Source: Bacteroidales bacterium (GTDB lineage: Bacteria; Bacteroidota; Bacteroidia; Bacteroidales; UBA932). Taken from it: 44,864 bases of DNA. The first letter of the stretch is position 1; each line of letters begins with the position of its first letter. Positions 16,368-24,429 of the stretch are shown one piece after another. The stretch is from positions 1-44,864 of the forward strand of contig JAFRXC010000033.1 of the NCBI GenBank assembly GCA_017437825.1, written 5' to 3'. The notes under the pieces were generated by a model. It searched no databases and was not told the DNA's origin. It saw nothing but the letters and a program-made list of their open reading frames with translations. A program made the position numbers and the translations under genes.

Positions 16368-18955
16368 TGAAAAGGATTATAGCCATACTCATCCTGTGCG
16401 CAGCGGCTTTGACGCTGCACGCCCAGTCTTCCATAAGAGTTGACGCTCCCAACCTGGTAGCGTCCAGCGAACAGTTCAACGTTACCTTCGTGATAGAAGG
16501 GGAGGACTCTCCCACTGATTTCCAATGGAATCCCGGAGAGGACTTCCAGCTTGTATGGGGACCGCAGAAAGGCTCTTCCAGAAGCGTTACCATAGTAAAC
16601 GGCAAGCGCACCACTTCTTCCCAGACCACATTCACGTATGTACTGATGCCGAAGAAAGAAGGAAAGTTTACGCTTCCGGGCGCGACTGCCAAGGTCGGAG
16701 GCAGGGAGATATCTTCCTCCGGAATTACCGTAGAGGTGGTTTCCGCGCAGGGAGGCGGCTCTTCCCAGGGAGGAGCCGCTTCATCTTCCGGCGGCCAGGT
16801 GCAGGAGAGCGGCAACATTTCGGACGACGACCTTTTCCTTAGGCTTACCCTCAGCCGCACTTCGGCAGTTGTGGGAGAGCCTATCAACGTATCGTTAAAA
16901 CTATATCAGAGGGTGAGCGTAGCCGGATTCGAAGACGCCAGGTTCCCTTCCTTCAACGGTTTCTGGAGCCAGGAGATACAGGCTCCCACCAGTATAGAGT
17001 TCACTCGCGAGAATTATAACGGCAGCCTCTACAATTCAGCTGTCCTCAGAACCTGGACAATCATACCGCAGCAGAGCGGAGATATCACCATAGAGCCCGC
17101 AGAGCTGGTATGTCTGGTGAACGTACGTGTCGCAACCGGAGGTGGAAGTATTTTTGACAGCTTCTTCCAGGACGATTTCCGCACCGTCCGCAAGAGAATC
17201 TACTCCAAATCATACACCGTCAAGGTATCTCCGCTTCCTGCAGGGGCGCCGGCTTCATTCGGCGGGGGAGTGGGCAAGTTCTCCATGAACGCCTCGCTGT
17301 CGGCAAACGAGGTGAATGCGCACGACGCCGCCTCCCTCAAGGTTACCATATCCGGAAGCGGCAACGTATACCTGCTGGAGGCTCCCAAGATTCAGTTCCC
17401 GCCGGACTTCGAGGCATATGACGTGAAGATAACCGACTCCCAGGGCGCAAAGACCTTCGAGTATCCTTTCATCCCGCGCAGCTCCGGAGATTTCACCATC
17501 GGGCCGGTAGAGTACAGCTATTTCGACATCAATACACGCAAGTATGTTACACTCACGTCTGACCCCATGCCTTTGAGCGTGGCAAAGGGCAGCAATACCG
17601 ACAGCCCTGGGGCAGGAGTCATCAACAACGTTTCCCGCAGGGACGTGCGCAACCTGGACAGCGACATCCGCTACATAGTCACAAAGACGCCCAAATTCAA
17701 TTCCGACGGAGGCTTCTTCGCATTCGGAAAGGCTTTCTGGGCGATAGCCGCCGCGCTGGCCCTGCTGTGGCTGGCTGCGTTCCTCCTCCTGCGCAAACTG
17801 CTGGCAAGACGCTCCGACGTGGCTCTTACCAAGAACCGCAAGGCCACGGCAATGGCTCGCAAGAGGCTTGCCCAGGCCGGGGACTTCCTCCAGAAGAACC
17901 TGTATACCGCATTCTACGAAGAGCTGCACAAGGCCCTGCTGGGTTTTGCCGGTGACAAGCTGAACATGGACCTGGCTGATATGTCCAAGGAGAACATAGG
18001 TGCGGAGCTTTGCTCCCGCGGCGCTTCAGAGGGTATCGCCAAGGAATTCACCGACCTGCTGGACGCCTGCGATTATGCACGCTACGCCCCTGATGCCGGT
18101 CACGAGGCAATGGAAGAGCATTACAAGAAGTCATTGGAAGTGATATCCGCAATAGACCATTCTATGAAAGAGAACAAGAAGGCTCCGGCCAGGGGAGTTG
18201 CAGCTGCCTTGCTGCTGTTGTTGCTGCCAGGCGCGCTCAACGCAGCGCCCCAGGATTATCCAGATTCCCTGTGGAATGCAGGTACGGCAGCATACGCCGA
18301 CGGCCGCTGGCAGGACGCCCTGGACGCCTGGAAGCAGATAGACGCTCTCGGAATCGAGTCAGCCGACCTTTCATTCAATATGGGAAACGCCTGCTTCAAG
18401 CTGTCAGACTACGCTCACGCCATCCTCAATTACGAGCGTGCGCTGAAACTGGATCCTTCATCCGCGGACATACGCCATAACCTGCAGTACGCCAACGAAT
18501 TCATTCAGGACAACATAGAGCCCGTGCCCGATTTCTTCCTTAAGGAGTGGCTCCGCGCCCTCGCACGCCAGCTGCCTGCTGACACCTGGGCGGTGCTGTT
18601 CCTCCTGCTGCTGGCAGCCGCGCTAGGCCTCCTGCTGCTTTTCCTGCTTGGGCGAAGTTCGTCTGCAAAGAAGGCAGGCTTCTACGGCGCCATAGCCGCC
18701 GCAGTACTCTGCCTGTTGTGCATAACCGCTTCCAGGACGCAGTACAACCAGGCCGTAAACTCTTCTGACGCCATAATCGTCAGGGCTGTCACTTCCGTAA
18801 AGAGTTCCCCTTCAGGCAGCACTGCCAAGGACCTTTTCATCCTGCACGAGGGGGCGAAAGTCCACATTCTGGATTCAGTGGGAGAGTGGCTCAATATCGA
18901 ATTGCCTGACGGGCGGCAGGGATGGTTGCTTCAAAGTGACCTGGAAATCATCTGA
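16367..18955 (+). CDS. BatD-BatE fusion protein
   Basis: The chosen ATG at 16367 overlaps the batC stop (TAATG) and opens a signal peptide (MKRIIAILILCAAALTLHAQ). A TTG two codons upstream is less likely. The 862-aa protein has two halves. Residues 1-600 are BatD: a signal, repeated beta-sandwich domains, a membrane helix at about 450-475, and a cytoplasmic helical end. From Met600 (18164) a second signal-like segment begins (VAAALLLLLLPGALNAAP), followed by TPRs (SLWNAGTAAYADGRW to LDPSSADIRHNLQYANEF), two membrane helices and a C-terminal SH3-like domain (VKSSPSG to GRQGWLLQSDLEII). That second half is the usual layout of a separate BatE. No stop lies between the halves. Confidence 0.85.
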   Translation: MKRIIAILILCAAALTLHAQSSIRVDAPNLVASSEQFNVTFVIEGEDSPTDFQWNPGEDFQLVWGPQKGSSRSVTIVNGKRTTSSQTTFTYVLMPKKEGKFTLPGATAKVGGREISSSGITVEVVSAQGGGSSQGGAASSSGGQVQESGNISDDDLFLRLTLSRTSAVVGEPINVSLKLYQRVSVAGFEDARFPSFNGFWSQEIQAPTSIEFTRENYNGSLYNSAVLRTWTIIPQQSGDITIEPAELVCLVNVRVATGGGSIFDSFFQDDFRTVRKRIYSKSYTVKVSPLPAGAPASFGGGVGKFSMNASLSANEVNAHDAASLKVTISGSGNVYLLEAPKIQFPPDFEAYDVKITDSQGAKTFEYPFIPRSSGDFTIGPVEYSYFDINTRKYVTLTSDPMPLSVAKGSNTDSPGAGVINNVSRRDVRNLDSDIRYIVTKTPKFNSDGGFFAFGKAFWAIAAALALLWLAAFLLLRKLLARRSDVALTKNRKATAMARKRLAQAGDFLQKNLYTAFYEELHKALLGFAGDKLNMDLADMSKENIGAELCSRGASEGIAKEFTDLLDACDYARYAPDAGHEAMEEHYKKSLEVISAIDHSMKENKKAPARGVAAALLLLLLPGALNAAPQDYPDSLWNAGTAAYADGRWQDALDAWKQIDALGIESADLSFNMGNACFKLSDYAHAILNYERALKLDPSSADIRHNLQYANEFIQDNIEPVPDFFLKEWLRALARQLPADTWAVLFLLLLAAALGLLLLFLLGRSSSAKKAGFYGAIAAAVLCLLCITASRTQYNQAVNSSDAIIVRAVTSVKSSPSGSTAKDLFILHEGAKVHILDSVGEWLNIELPDGRQGWLLQSDLEII

Positions 18956-19010
18956 AAATACCCTGAAAAGCGTTCTGATGCCTAAAAAAAGCATCTGAAA
19001 AGTATTTTTT
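18955..19010 (+). terminator. Possible weak terminator after the bat operon
   Basis: An A-rich stretch just after the stop can pair with GTATTTTTTT at about 19002-19010. A short inner GATGC/GCATC stem lies between. The T run is good but the stem is weak. Confidence 0.35.
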
Positions 19011-19012
19011 TA

Positions 19013-19043
19013 TTGCATAAAAGAAATATTGTGCATATATTTG
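19013..19043 (+). promoter_or_regulatory. Promoter of the 986-aa lipoprotein gene
   Basis: TTG (19013-19015), a 20-nt gap, then TATATTTG (19036-19043), a full match to the Bacteroidota TAnnTTTG element. Transcription would start near 19050, giving an AT-rich leader of about 110 nt before the ATG at 19160. Confidence 0.7.
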
Positions 19044-19159
19044 TGCGTTGTATGTTGTATTGTATCGGCATTGGATAGAGTGCCAGATACTGATACGCGT
19101 ACGGAAATGGATAATAAATACAATAATTATAGTTTAACTTTTTTAAATCTATTCCATTT

Positions 19160-22120
19160 ATGAAAAAATTATTTAGAATGGCGTTAGTGCTCGCCCTTGC
19201 GGGTTCTGCACTATTGTACACTAGCTGTACAAAAGACTATTCTCCGGACATCAAGTCCCTTCAGGAACAGATCGACAACATCAACACCAGTACAACTGAT
19301 GGTTTGCCGTATGTAAGGACTCAGCTTGAGAACCTCAAGTCTGAACTGGGAACCCTGAGCGGAAAAGTTAATGGTCTTGATGGTGACATCGACAAACTTG
19401 AAGCAAAGGTTGACAAGGCTATCAAGGACATTAACGATGCTATCGCAAAGAAGGCTGACCAGTCTTATGTAGAGGCCGAACTCGCAGACCTTAAGGAAGA
19501 CATCGCCGACCTCGTTAAGCGTCTCGACGCTATCGACGGCGAAGACGGACGTCTTGCAGAAATCGATGCTGCCATCGAGGCTCTCCAGACAGCTTCCGGC
19601 GCTATCGACGACCTGTTCGGAACCTATGCAAAATTCATCCAGAGCATCGCTTATGTACCTGCTACAACCAGCGGCGTAGTTGAGGCTTTCCCTTACACCC
19701 TCGTTGACGGTACAACTTCTGACACTTTGGTAGTTGCTTCATTCAAGATCACCCCTCCTGACGCAAGGACTCGCGCTTCATTGGAGAATTCAGCTCTCGT
19801 AGCAGTTAAGACAAAGTCTGCTGCCGCAGCTCCCGATACCCTCAAGATCAAGAAGCTCGTCTACAGGGATGACGCTCCCGGTTACGTAGACGTATTTGCT
19901 ACTCTCGACGGTATCCTCGATCAGGAGCCTGCACTTGATCAGGCAGAAGCTGAAGGATCAATCGCAATAGCATTCGCTGTACAGCAGGTAGAGAACACTC
20001 TTATGGAGAGCGTTACCTCTGACTATGCTCCTGTAGAGGTTGGCGAAGCTCACACCCTCCTCTTCCAGATTTTTGACGCTGAGGCCGGTGACATCGTAAA
20101 TCCTGAGACTGAGGATCACGAAGTTAGGGTTTCTCCTACCACCAAGCCTGATTCAGTTGCTGTATTCACCGCTGGCAGGTGGTCAGTAGTTGCAGACCTC
20201 GACGGCGCATACCTTACTCCTGCTGAGGCTAAGGATCTCTTCGGTGTAAAGATCGCCGCTGTTTCTCCTGCTGCAGGTGATACCCTCGTTGAGCCTACGG
20301 CAGACAAGGAAGGCTACTATGACAATAACTATGGTACAGGCAAGAAGCAGGTTAAGGATGCATTCAAGGTTTCTGCATGGCCTAAGCGCCCCAAGACCGT
20401 TGTTGACTGCATCGTTGACTCTGTAGAGTACTACAAGATTGCTGTTTCCGTTAAGAACAGCCACGCAAGCGGTCCTGCTTCAGGAAAGGCTATCGGCGTT
20501 TACCACGCAGTTCCTGACAGCGTTGAGCTTAACCTCACTCCGGTTGACAAATATGGCCAGCCTCAGGATGTTGTAATTCCTTGGGATTACAAGTACTATG
20601 ACAACATCAAGGATACCCTTATCGCTAAGATTAAGGTTGATGGAGACCGCGCTAATCTCGTAGGCGCTGACAAGACCCCGACCTGGAACACTGTTACCAA
20701 TACTGATTACACTGAGGGAACAGGTGCCGTTACTGAGCACTCTAACGACAAGGAAGCTATCGACGCTAACCTCGTTTCCGCTGCAGAGTACGGTAAGATT
20801 GACTCTACATATGTATACTCAATCCAGAAGTTCGACAGGAGCACTGCTACCGAGTACGTAGGTAACTTCGAGTATGTAGTTGAGGCCCGTCCTGCTGATG
20901 CAGTTATCGAGCTTGGTCCTATCGACACCATGGTTCACTATGAGAGCGCTACCAAGATTGCTGTTGAGGCTATCACCGCTGCTTACAATTTCCACAAGGA
21001 TTACTATGCTAAGTATCCTCTCGACACCGTAGCTGCTGACGCCGCTAAGATGGGTAAGGTTGATTCAATGGTAGTTACATTCAACGGTAAGAAGGAGAAC
21101 ATCACCCTCTCAGGTGACGGATTCGGCTTCGCTGACGGTAAGGAGACAACCAACTTCGCACTTCCTATCGAGAAGGTTGGTGAGTACAAGGTATTCGTTT
21201 ACACTCACTTCGCAAACGTTGGTTACACCTTCGTAGTTACTATCAATGCTGCTAACAACCCTGCTCAGATTGCACCTAAGCAAACATATGTAACCGTTGA
21301 CTCTGAGACCCACTACAGCGTACAGGTTAAGGGTGATGTTGATACCGCAGGTACCAAGGTAGGCAAGTATCACTACTATCTGGTAGATCAGCCGTTCCAG
21401 GATTACATCAAGGTTATCAACTATGCATTCGGTTCCGATTCACTTATGATCGACCTCCAGACTATCACCAAGATGCCTGCTGACACTTCTGTCAAGGCTC
21501 CTGCTACCCCTGTTGCAGTAACCAGGCTCGCAGCAGATTCTACTGTAGCACAGCTGGCTGATAAGGCCAACTATGAGTGGGATAAGTGGGATAGCCTCGC
21601 ATTCGAGGTAGCCGTACGTCTCATCCCTGAGGTTAAGAAAGATGCTACAGTTGACTCAGTGGCTGTTAAGCTCTGGACCGTAGATCCTATCCCTGTATTC
21701 GACGGTGGTGACGGAATCGTTGTAGAGCACGAGAAAGACCAGCTTGCTAAGACCAACGTGATAGCCGGTATCAATATCAAGGACTTCAACGGAATCGCCC
21801 TGAATGACTCTACCGGTCTCAGGAAGGTAGGTATCGATTCACTCACCAATGAACTTGTAGTTGACTACGATCAGGATATTGAGATTGGCGACATCGAGCT
21901 TGTCAGCGGCGCTGACCACATCGAGGAGCTCAAGCTCAGCCTTGACAAGGAAACAGGTGACCTCTCACTCGACCTCAACCAGGGTGTTATCGTAACTCCT
22001 ATCGTTGTAAGAGTTCCTATTAAGCTCACCTATATGCTTGATAGAGGCCTCGACAAGACAGCTTACGTTTACATTACATTCGTTGAGAAAGGAACTCCGG
22101 CTCCTGCCGATGGTGAATAA
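19160..22120 (+). CDS. Large surface lipoprotein with N-terminal coiled coil, function unknown
   Basis: This 986-aa protein has a lipoprotein signal ending LLYTSC (Cys23). A heptad-rich coiled coil spans about residues 32-150, with repeated LxxLxxxL/I-type spacing (LENLKSELGTLSGKVNGLDG). The long remainder is Asp/Val/Thr-rich beta-type sequence with many DSV/DTL units and no recognisable catalytic motif. The coiled-coil start resembles Bacteroidota lipoproteins annotated with DUF4988/PL29-type N-terminal domains. A strong promoter, a clean terminator and simple, biased codon use suggest high expression. It may be a stalked surface or outer-membrane structural protein. No enzyme function is visible, and I do not recognise the family of the main body. 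Confidence 0.75.
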   Translation: MKKLFRMALVLALAGSALLYTSCTKDYSPDIKSLQEQIDNINTSTTDGLPYVRTQLENLKSELGTLSGKVNGLDGDIDKLEAKVDKAIKDINDAIAKKADQSYVEAELADLKEDIADLVKRLDAIDGEDGRLAEIDAAIEALQTASGAIDDLFGTYAKFIQSIAYVPATTSGVVEAFPYTLVDGTTSDTLVVASFKITPPDARTRASLENSALVAVKTKSAAAAPDTLKIKKLVYRDDAPGYVDVFATLDGILDQEPALDQAEAEGSIAIAFAVQQVENTLMESVTSDYAPVEVGEAHTLLFQIFDAEAGDIVNPETEDHEVRVSPTTKPDSVAVFTAGRWSVVADLDGAYLTPAEAKDLFGVKIAAVSPAAGDTLVEPTADKEGYYDNNYGTGKKQVKDAFKVSAWPKRPKTVVDCIVDSVEYYKIAVSVKNSHASGPASGKAIGVYHAVPDSVELNLTPVDKYGQPQDVVIPWDYKYYDNIKDTLIAKIKVDGDRANLVGADKTPTWNTVTNTDYTEGTGAVTEHSNDKEAIDANLVSAAEYGKIDSTYVYSIQKFDRSTATEYVGNFEYVVEARPADAVIELGPIDTMVHYESATKIAVEAITAAYNFHKDYYAKYPLDTVAADAAKMGKVDSMVVTFNGKKENITLSGDGFGFADGKETTNFALPIEKVGEYKVFVYTHFANVGYTFVVTINAANNPAQIAPKQTYVTVDSETHYSVQVKGDVDTAGTKVGKYHYYLVDQPFQDYIKVINYAFGSDSLMIDLQTITKMPADTSVKAPATPVAVTRLAADSTVAQLADKANYEWDKWDSLAFEVAVRLIPEVKKDATVDSVAVKLWTVDPIPVFDGGDGIVVEHEKDQLAKTNVIAGINIKDFNGIALNDSTGLRKVGIDSLTNELVVDYDQDIEIGDIELVSGADHIEELKLSLDKETGDLSLDLNQGVIVTPIVVRVPIKLTYMLDRGLDKTAYVYITFVEKGTPAPADGE

Positions 22121-22139
22121 TTAACGATACTCAATAAAG

Positions 22140-22170
22140 AGAGGCGTCCCCCGTGGGGCGCCTCTTTTTT
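22140..22170 (+). terminator. Rho-independent terminator of the lipoprotein gene
   Basis: AGAGGCG (22140-22146) pairs with CGCCTCT (22159-22165). An inner CCCC/GGGG stem with one bulged T adds four pairs. TTTTT follows to 22170. Confidence 0.92.
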
Positions 22171-22179
22171 ATGTAATAT

Positions 22180-22210
22180 TTTGACAAAAGGAAATAATTT
22201 CGTAATATTG
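22180..22210 (+). promoter_or_regulatory. Promoter of the OmpA-family gene
   Basis: TTTG (22180-22183), exactly 19 nt, then TAATATTG (22203-22210), a near match to TAnnTTTG. The start site would be near 22217, about 30 nt before the ATG. Confidence 0.65.
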
Positions 22211-22247
22211 CAGTATATAGGATTATTCTGTAATAACACATATTAAT

Positions 22248-23402
22248 ATGAAAAAAGCATTATTAGTTCTTTCTTCTTTTCTTGCGCTTACCTTCAGCGT
22301 AAACGCTCAGCAGTTCTTCCCTGACTGGTATTTCGGTGTCAAGGGAGGTATTGGAGAGACCATCGGTGAGACCAACTGGCAGAACCTTCTTTCACCTGCC
22401 GCAGCTATCAACGTTGGTTATCAGTTCACTCCGGTATTTGGTCTCCGCGGTGATATCGCCGGCTGGCAGGCTAAGGGTGCGCTTCCTCTTTACGGGGACA
22501 TCTACAAATTCAACTATCTGCAGGGTGCTCTCGATGCAACATTCGACATCGCAAACCTGTTTGCTGGTTATAAAGAGCGCCTGGTTAATCCTTATGTATT
22601 CGTTGGAGCAGGTGCCAACTATCGTTTCAACAACGACGAGGCTAACGCAGTAGCAAGCCATTTCTACAAAGACAATTATCTTTGGGATGGTGGAAAGGTT
22701 TCTGTTCTCGGCCGCGCCGGTGCTGGAATCGACTTCAGACTTTCTGACGCTGTAACCCTCGAGCTCGAGGCTGCAGCCAACGGATATTCAGATCACTTCA
22801 ACTCTAAGGTCGGTGACATTTTCGACTATCAGATCAACGCTCTTGCAGGTCTTAAGTTCACCTTCGGCGCAGCCAAGAAGAAAGCAGCCGCTCTTGCAGC
22901 AGCTGAGGCAGCTGAGGCAGCACGCCTCGCAGCCGAGAGGGCAGCAGCAGAGGCAGCTCGTCTTGCAGCAGAAAGGGCAGCAGCTGAGAAGGCTGCAGCA
23001 GATGCTGAGGCTGCTCGTCTTGCAGCCGAGAGGGCAGCAGCCGAGAGGGCAGCAGCCGAGGCAGCAGCTCGCGCTCGCGCTCGCGCAATCACCGAGAACG
23101 TTCTCTTCGTAATCGACCAGTGGAAGATTCGTCCTTCAGAGCAGGAGAAGATCGACCATGTTGTTAACGTAATGAAGCAGTATCCTGAGGCAGTTGTTAC
23201 CATCAGCGCTTACGCTGACAAGCAGACTGGTAATCCTCGTTGGAACATGACTCTGTCACAGCATCGTGCTGAGGTTGTAGCCGAGGCTCTCAAGGCCGCT
23301 GGAATCGCAGCCAACCGCATCACCACCGAGTACTTCGGAGACACTGTCAATCCGTTCGATACCGCTCCTGAGAACCGTGTATCTGTTCTCGTTACCAGGT
23401 AA
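22248..23402 (+). CDS. OmpA-family outer-membrane protein with Ala-rich helical linker
   Basis: This 384-aa protein has a signal peptide (about 21 residues, ending SVNAQ) and an eight-strand-type beta-barrel (about 22-205). A long Ala/Glu/Arg helix spans about 206-280. The OmpA peptidoglycan-binding domain covers about 282-384 (VLFVIDQWKIRPSEQEKID, SAYADKQTGN, and NRVSVLVTR with the conserved Arg). The barrel sits in the outer membrane and the C-terminal domain holds the cell wall. The linker is much longer and more regular than in typical OmpA proteins and is encoded by repeated DNA. It has its own promoter and terminator and is probably abundant. Confidence 0.92.
   Translation: MKKALLVLSSFLALTFSVNAQQFFPDWYFGVKGGIGETIGETNWQNLLSPAAAINVGYQFTPVFGLRGDIAGWQAKGALPLYGDIYKFNYLQGALDATFDIANLFAGYKERLVNPYVFVGAGANYRFNNDEANAVASHFYKDNYLWDGGKVSVLGRAGAGIDFRLSDAVTLELEAAANGYSDHFNSKVGDIFDYQINALAGLKFTFGAAKKKAAALAAAEAAEAARLAAERAAAEAARLAAERAAAEKAAADAEAARLAAERAAAERAAAEAAARARARAITENVLFVIDQWKIRPSEQEKIDHVVNVMKQYPEAVVTISAYADKQTGNPRWNMTLSQHRAEVVAEALKAAGIAANRITTEYFGDTVNPFDTAPENRVSVLVTR
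22885..23085 (+). repeat. Degenerate tandem repeats coding the Ala-rich OmpA linker
   Basis: Repeated units of the type CTYGCAGCMGARAGGGCAGCAGC encode LAAERAAAEAAR-like 11-12 residue units. At least four copies are visible, with RARARA at the end. The high local identity would allow slippage-driven length change. Confidence 0.8.
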
Positions 23403-23422
23403 TATCTGATTACAACAAATAA

Positions 23423-23456
23423 AAAAGAGCCGACTGAAAAGCCGGCTCTTTTATTT
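23423..23456 (+). terminator. Rho-independent terminator of the OmpA gene
   Basis: AAAAGAGCCG (23423-23432) pairs with CGGCTCTTTT (23443-23452), followed by ATTT. It can serve both strands because the stem starts with an A run. Confidence 0.92.
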
Positions 23457-23483
23457 GTATGGATCTTAAGATATTAAGTTGCG

Positions 23484-23614
23484 AAAGAGAGAGGAGGGTA
23501 TTCCCCTGAGAACCTTCCGCTTCGCTTCATCCCGTCTGGCGCAAGCGCCATCCACCCGTTCACGAGGCCACGGGCGGCCACGGGTTCCTCAGGGGAATAC
23601 CCTCCTCTCTCTTT
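23484..23614. repeat. Palindromic element, copy 2 (arms of 31/32 nt, conserved core)
   Basis: Arm 23484-23514 pairs with 23583-23614 with a single bulged base. An inner hairpin TGGCGC (23537-23542) / GCGCCA (23545-23550) sits where copy 1 has CCCAC/GTGGG. The 32-nt core at 23555-23586 is identical to 10008-10039. Like copy 1 it lies between convergent genes (ompA and the PAP2 phosphatase). Apart from this element and the ompA terminator, I see nothing else in 23403-23652. Confidence 0.9.
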
Positions 23615-23652
23615 TCTCTCCTATTCTTATTCCCACGGTGGTAACTAGTACC

Positions 23653-24423
23653 CTATTTCAAATAACCGAGTTTATGGAGCTCCTTGCGGGCCAGTTCCAT
23701 ATCTTTCTGGAAATCTTCGTTGGCATGGAGGACAGCCAAGGCTGCTCCTGCGGCAATGCGCGCTGCGTCTACGTCGCTCTGATAGTGATAACCGACAATG
23801 ACGCGGCTTTCTCCATATTCGTAACCAACCTTAAGGATCTGTTCACTCTTCTCAGGGAACAGTTCAGCAAGCACAAGAGCCATGGTCCATCCCCTTGTAG
23901 CGTGTCCTGACGGGTAAGAGGCGCTGTTCCTTGATCCCCTTTCACCCTCAGGAACTCCTGTAGGTTCGTCGAATTCCACATAAGGGCGCTTGCGCTTGAA
24001 GTGGTCCTTGGCTTTCTTGTTGGCGTTATTAGTGGTGGTGTACGACTTTGAGAGCAACCTGCACAGATTAGGCATCCTGTCTGCGTCGATAAGGAATCCT
24101 AATGCCGGTTCCATTCTCTTAGCGATATATGACATTGAACTGCTGGCGTCATCGTGCGCAACAGTTCCGCGCTGTGAGCTGCGGACGCTCTTTCCCCAGG
24201 CATAATATGCAAGGTCACCTGCAAACAAGGCATCTCCCGGTTTTGAAGGGGAGGGAAGGAATACGGTGGCGTCGGGCAGATCTTCATCTGCCAGATATGC
24301 GGTTGCATCGCTCCTGCCCTCGTTTGCCACTTTCTTGGTGGCAGAGCAGGAAACAATCAACAAGGCCGCAACCAGAATGGTGCTGATGCGGCCTAAGTTT
24401 AAGGTATAATTGTGTTTGAACAT
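23653..24423 (-). CDS. PAP2-family (class A-like) acid phosphatase, lipoprotein
   Basis: This 256-aa phosphatase has all three PAP2 motifs: KDHFKRKRP (K-x6-RP), YPSGHAT (PSGH) and SRVIVGYHYQSD (SR-x5-H-x3-D). The nucleophile is the His of the third motif. A lipoprotein signal ends LIVSC (Cys26), so it should be tethered in the envelope. Family members dephosphorylate small phosphate esters or lipid phosphates. Class A acid phosphatases are the closest match in length and in GSRNSASYPSGH context. It starts 6 nt after the ppdK stop, so it is probably co-transcribed. Confidence 0.9.
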   Translation of the reverse strand: MFKHNYTLNLGRISTILVAALLIVSCSATKKVANEGRSDATAYLADEDLPDATVFLPSPSKPGDALFAGDLAYYAWGKSVRSSQRGTVAHDDASSSMSYIAKRMEPALGFLIDADRMPNLCRLLSKSYTTTNNANKKAKDHFKRKRPYVEFDEPTGVPEGERGSRNSASYPSGHATRGWTMALVLAELFPEKSEQILKVGYEYGESRVIVGYHYQSDVDAARIAAGAALAVLHANEDFQKDMELARKELHKLGYLK

Positions 24424-24429
24424 AGTCTA

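Noticed and set aside
22829-23203. Minus-strand Ala-rich frame across the OmpA linker
   Set aside because: It simply mirrors the repeat DNA of the OmpA helix.
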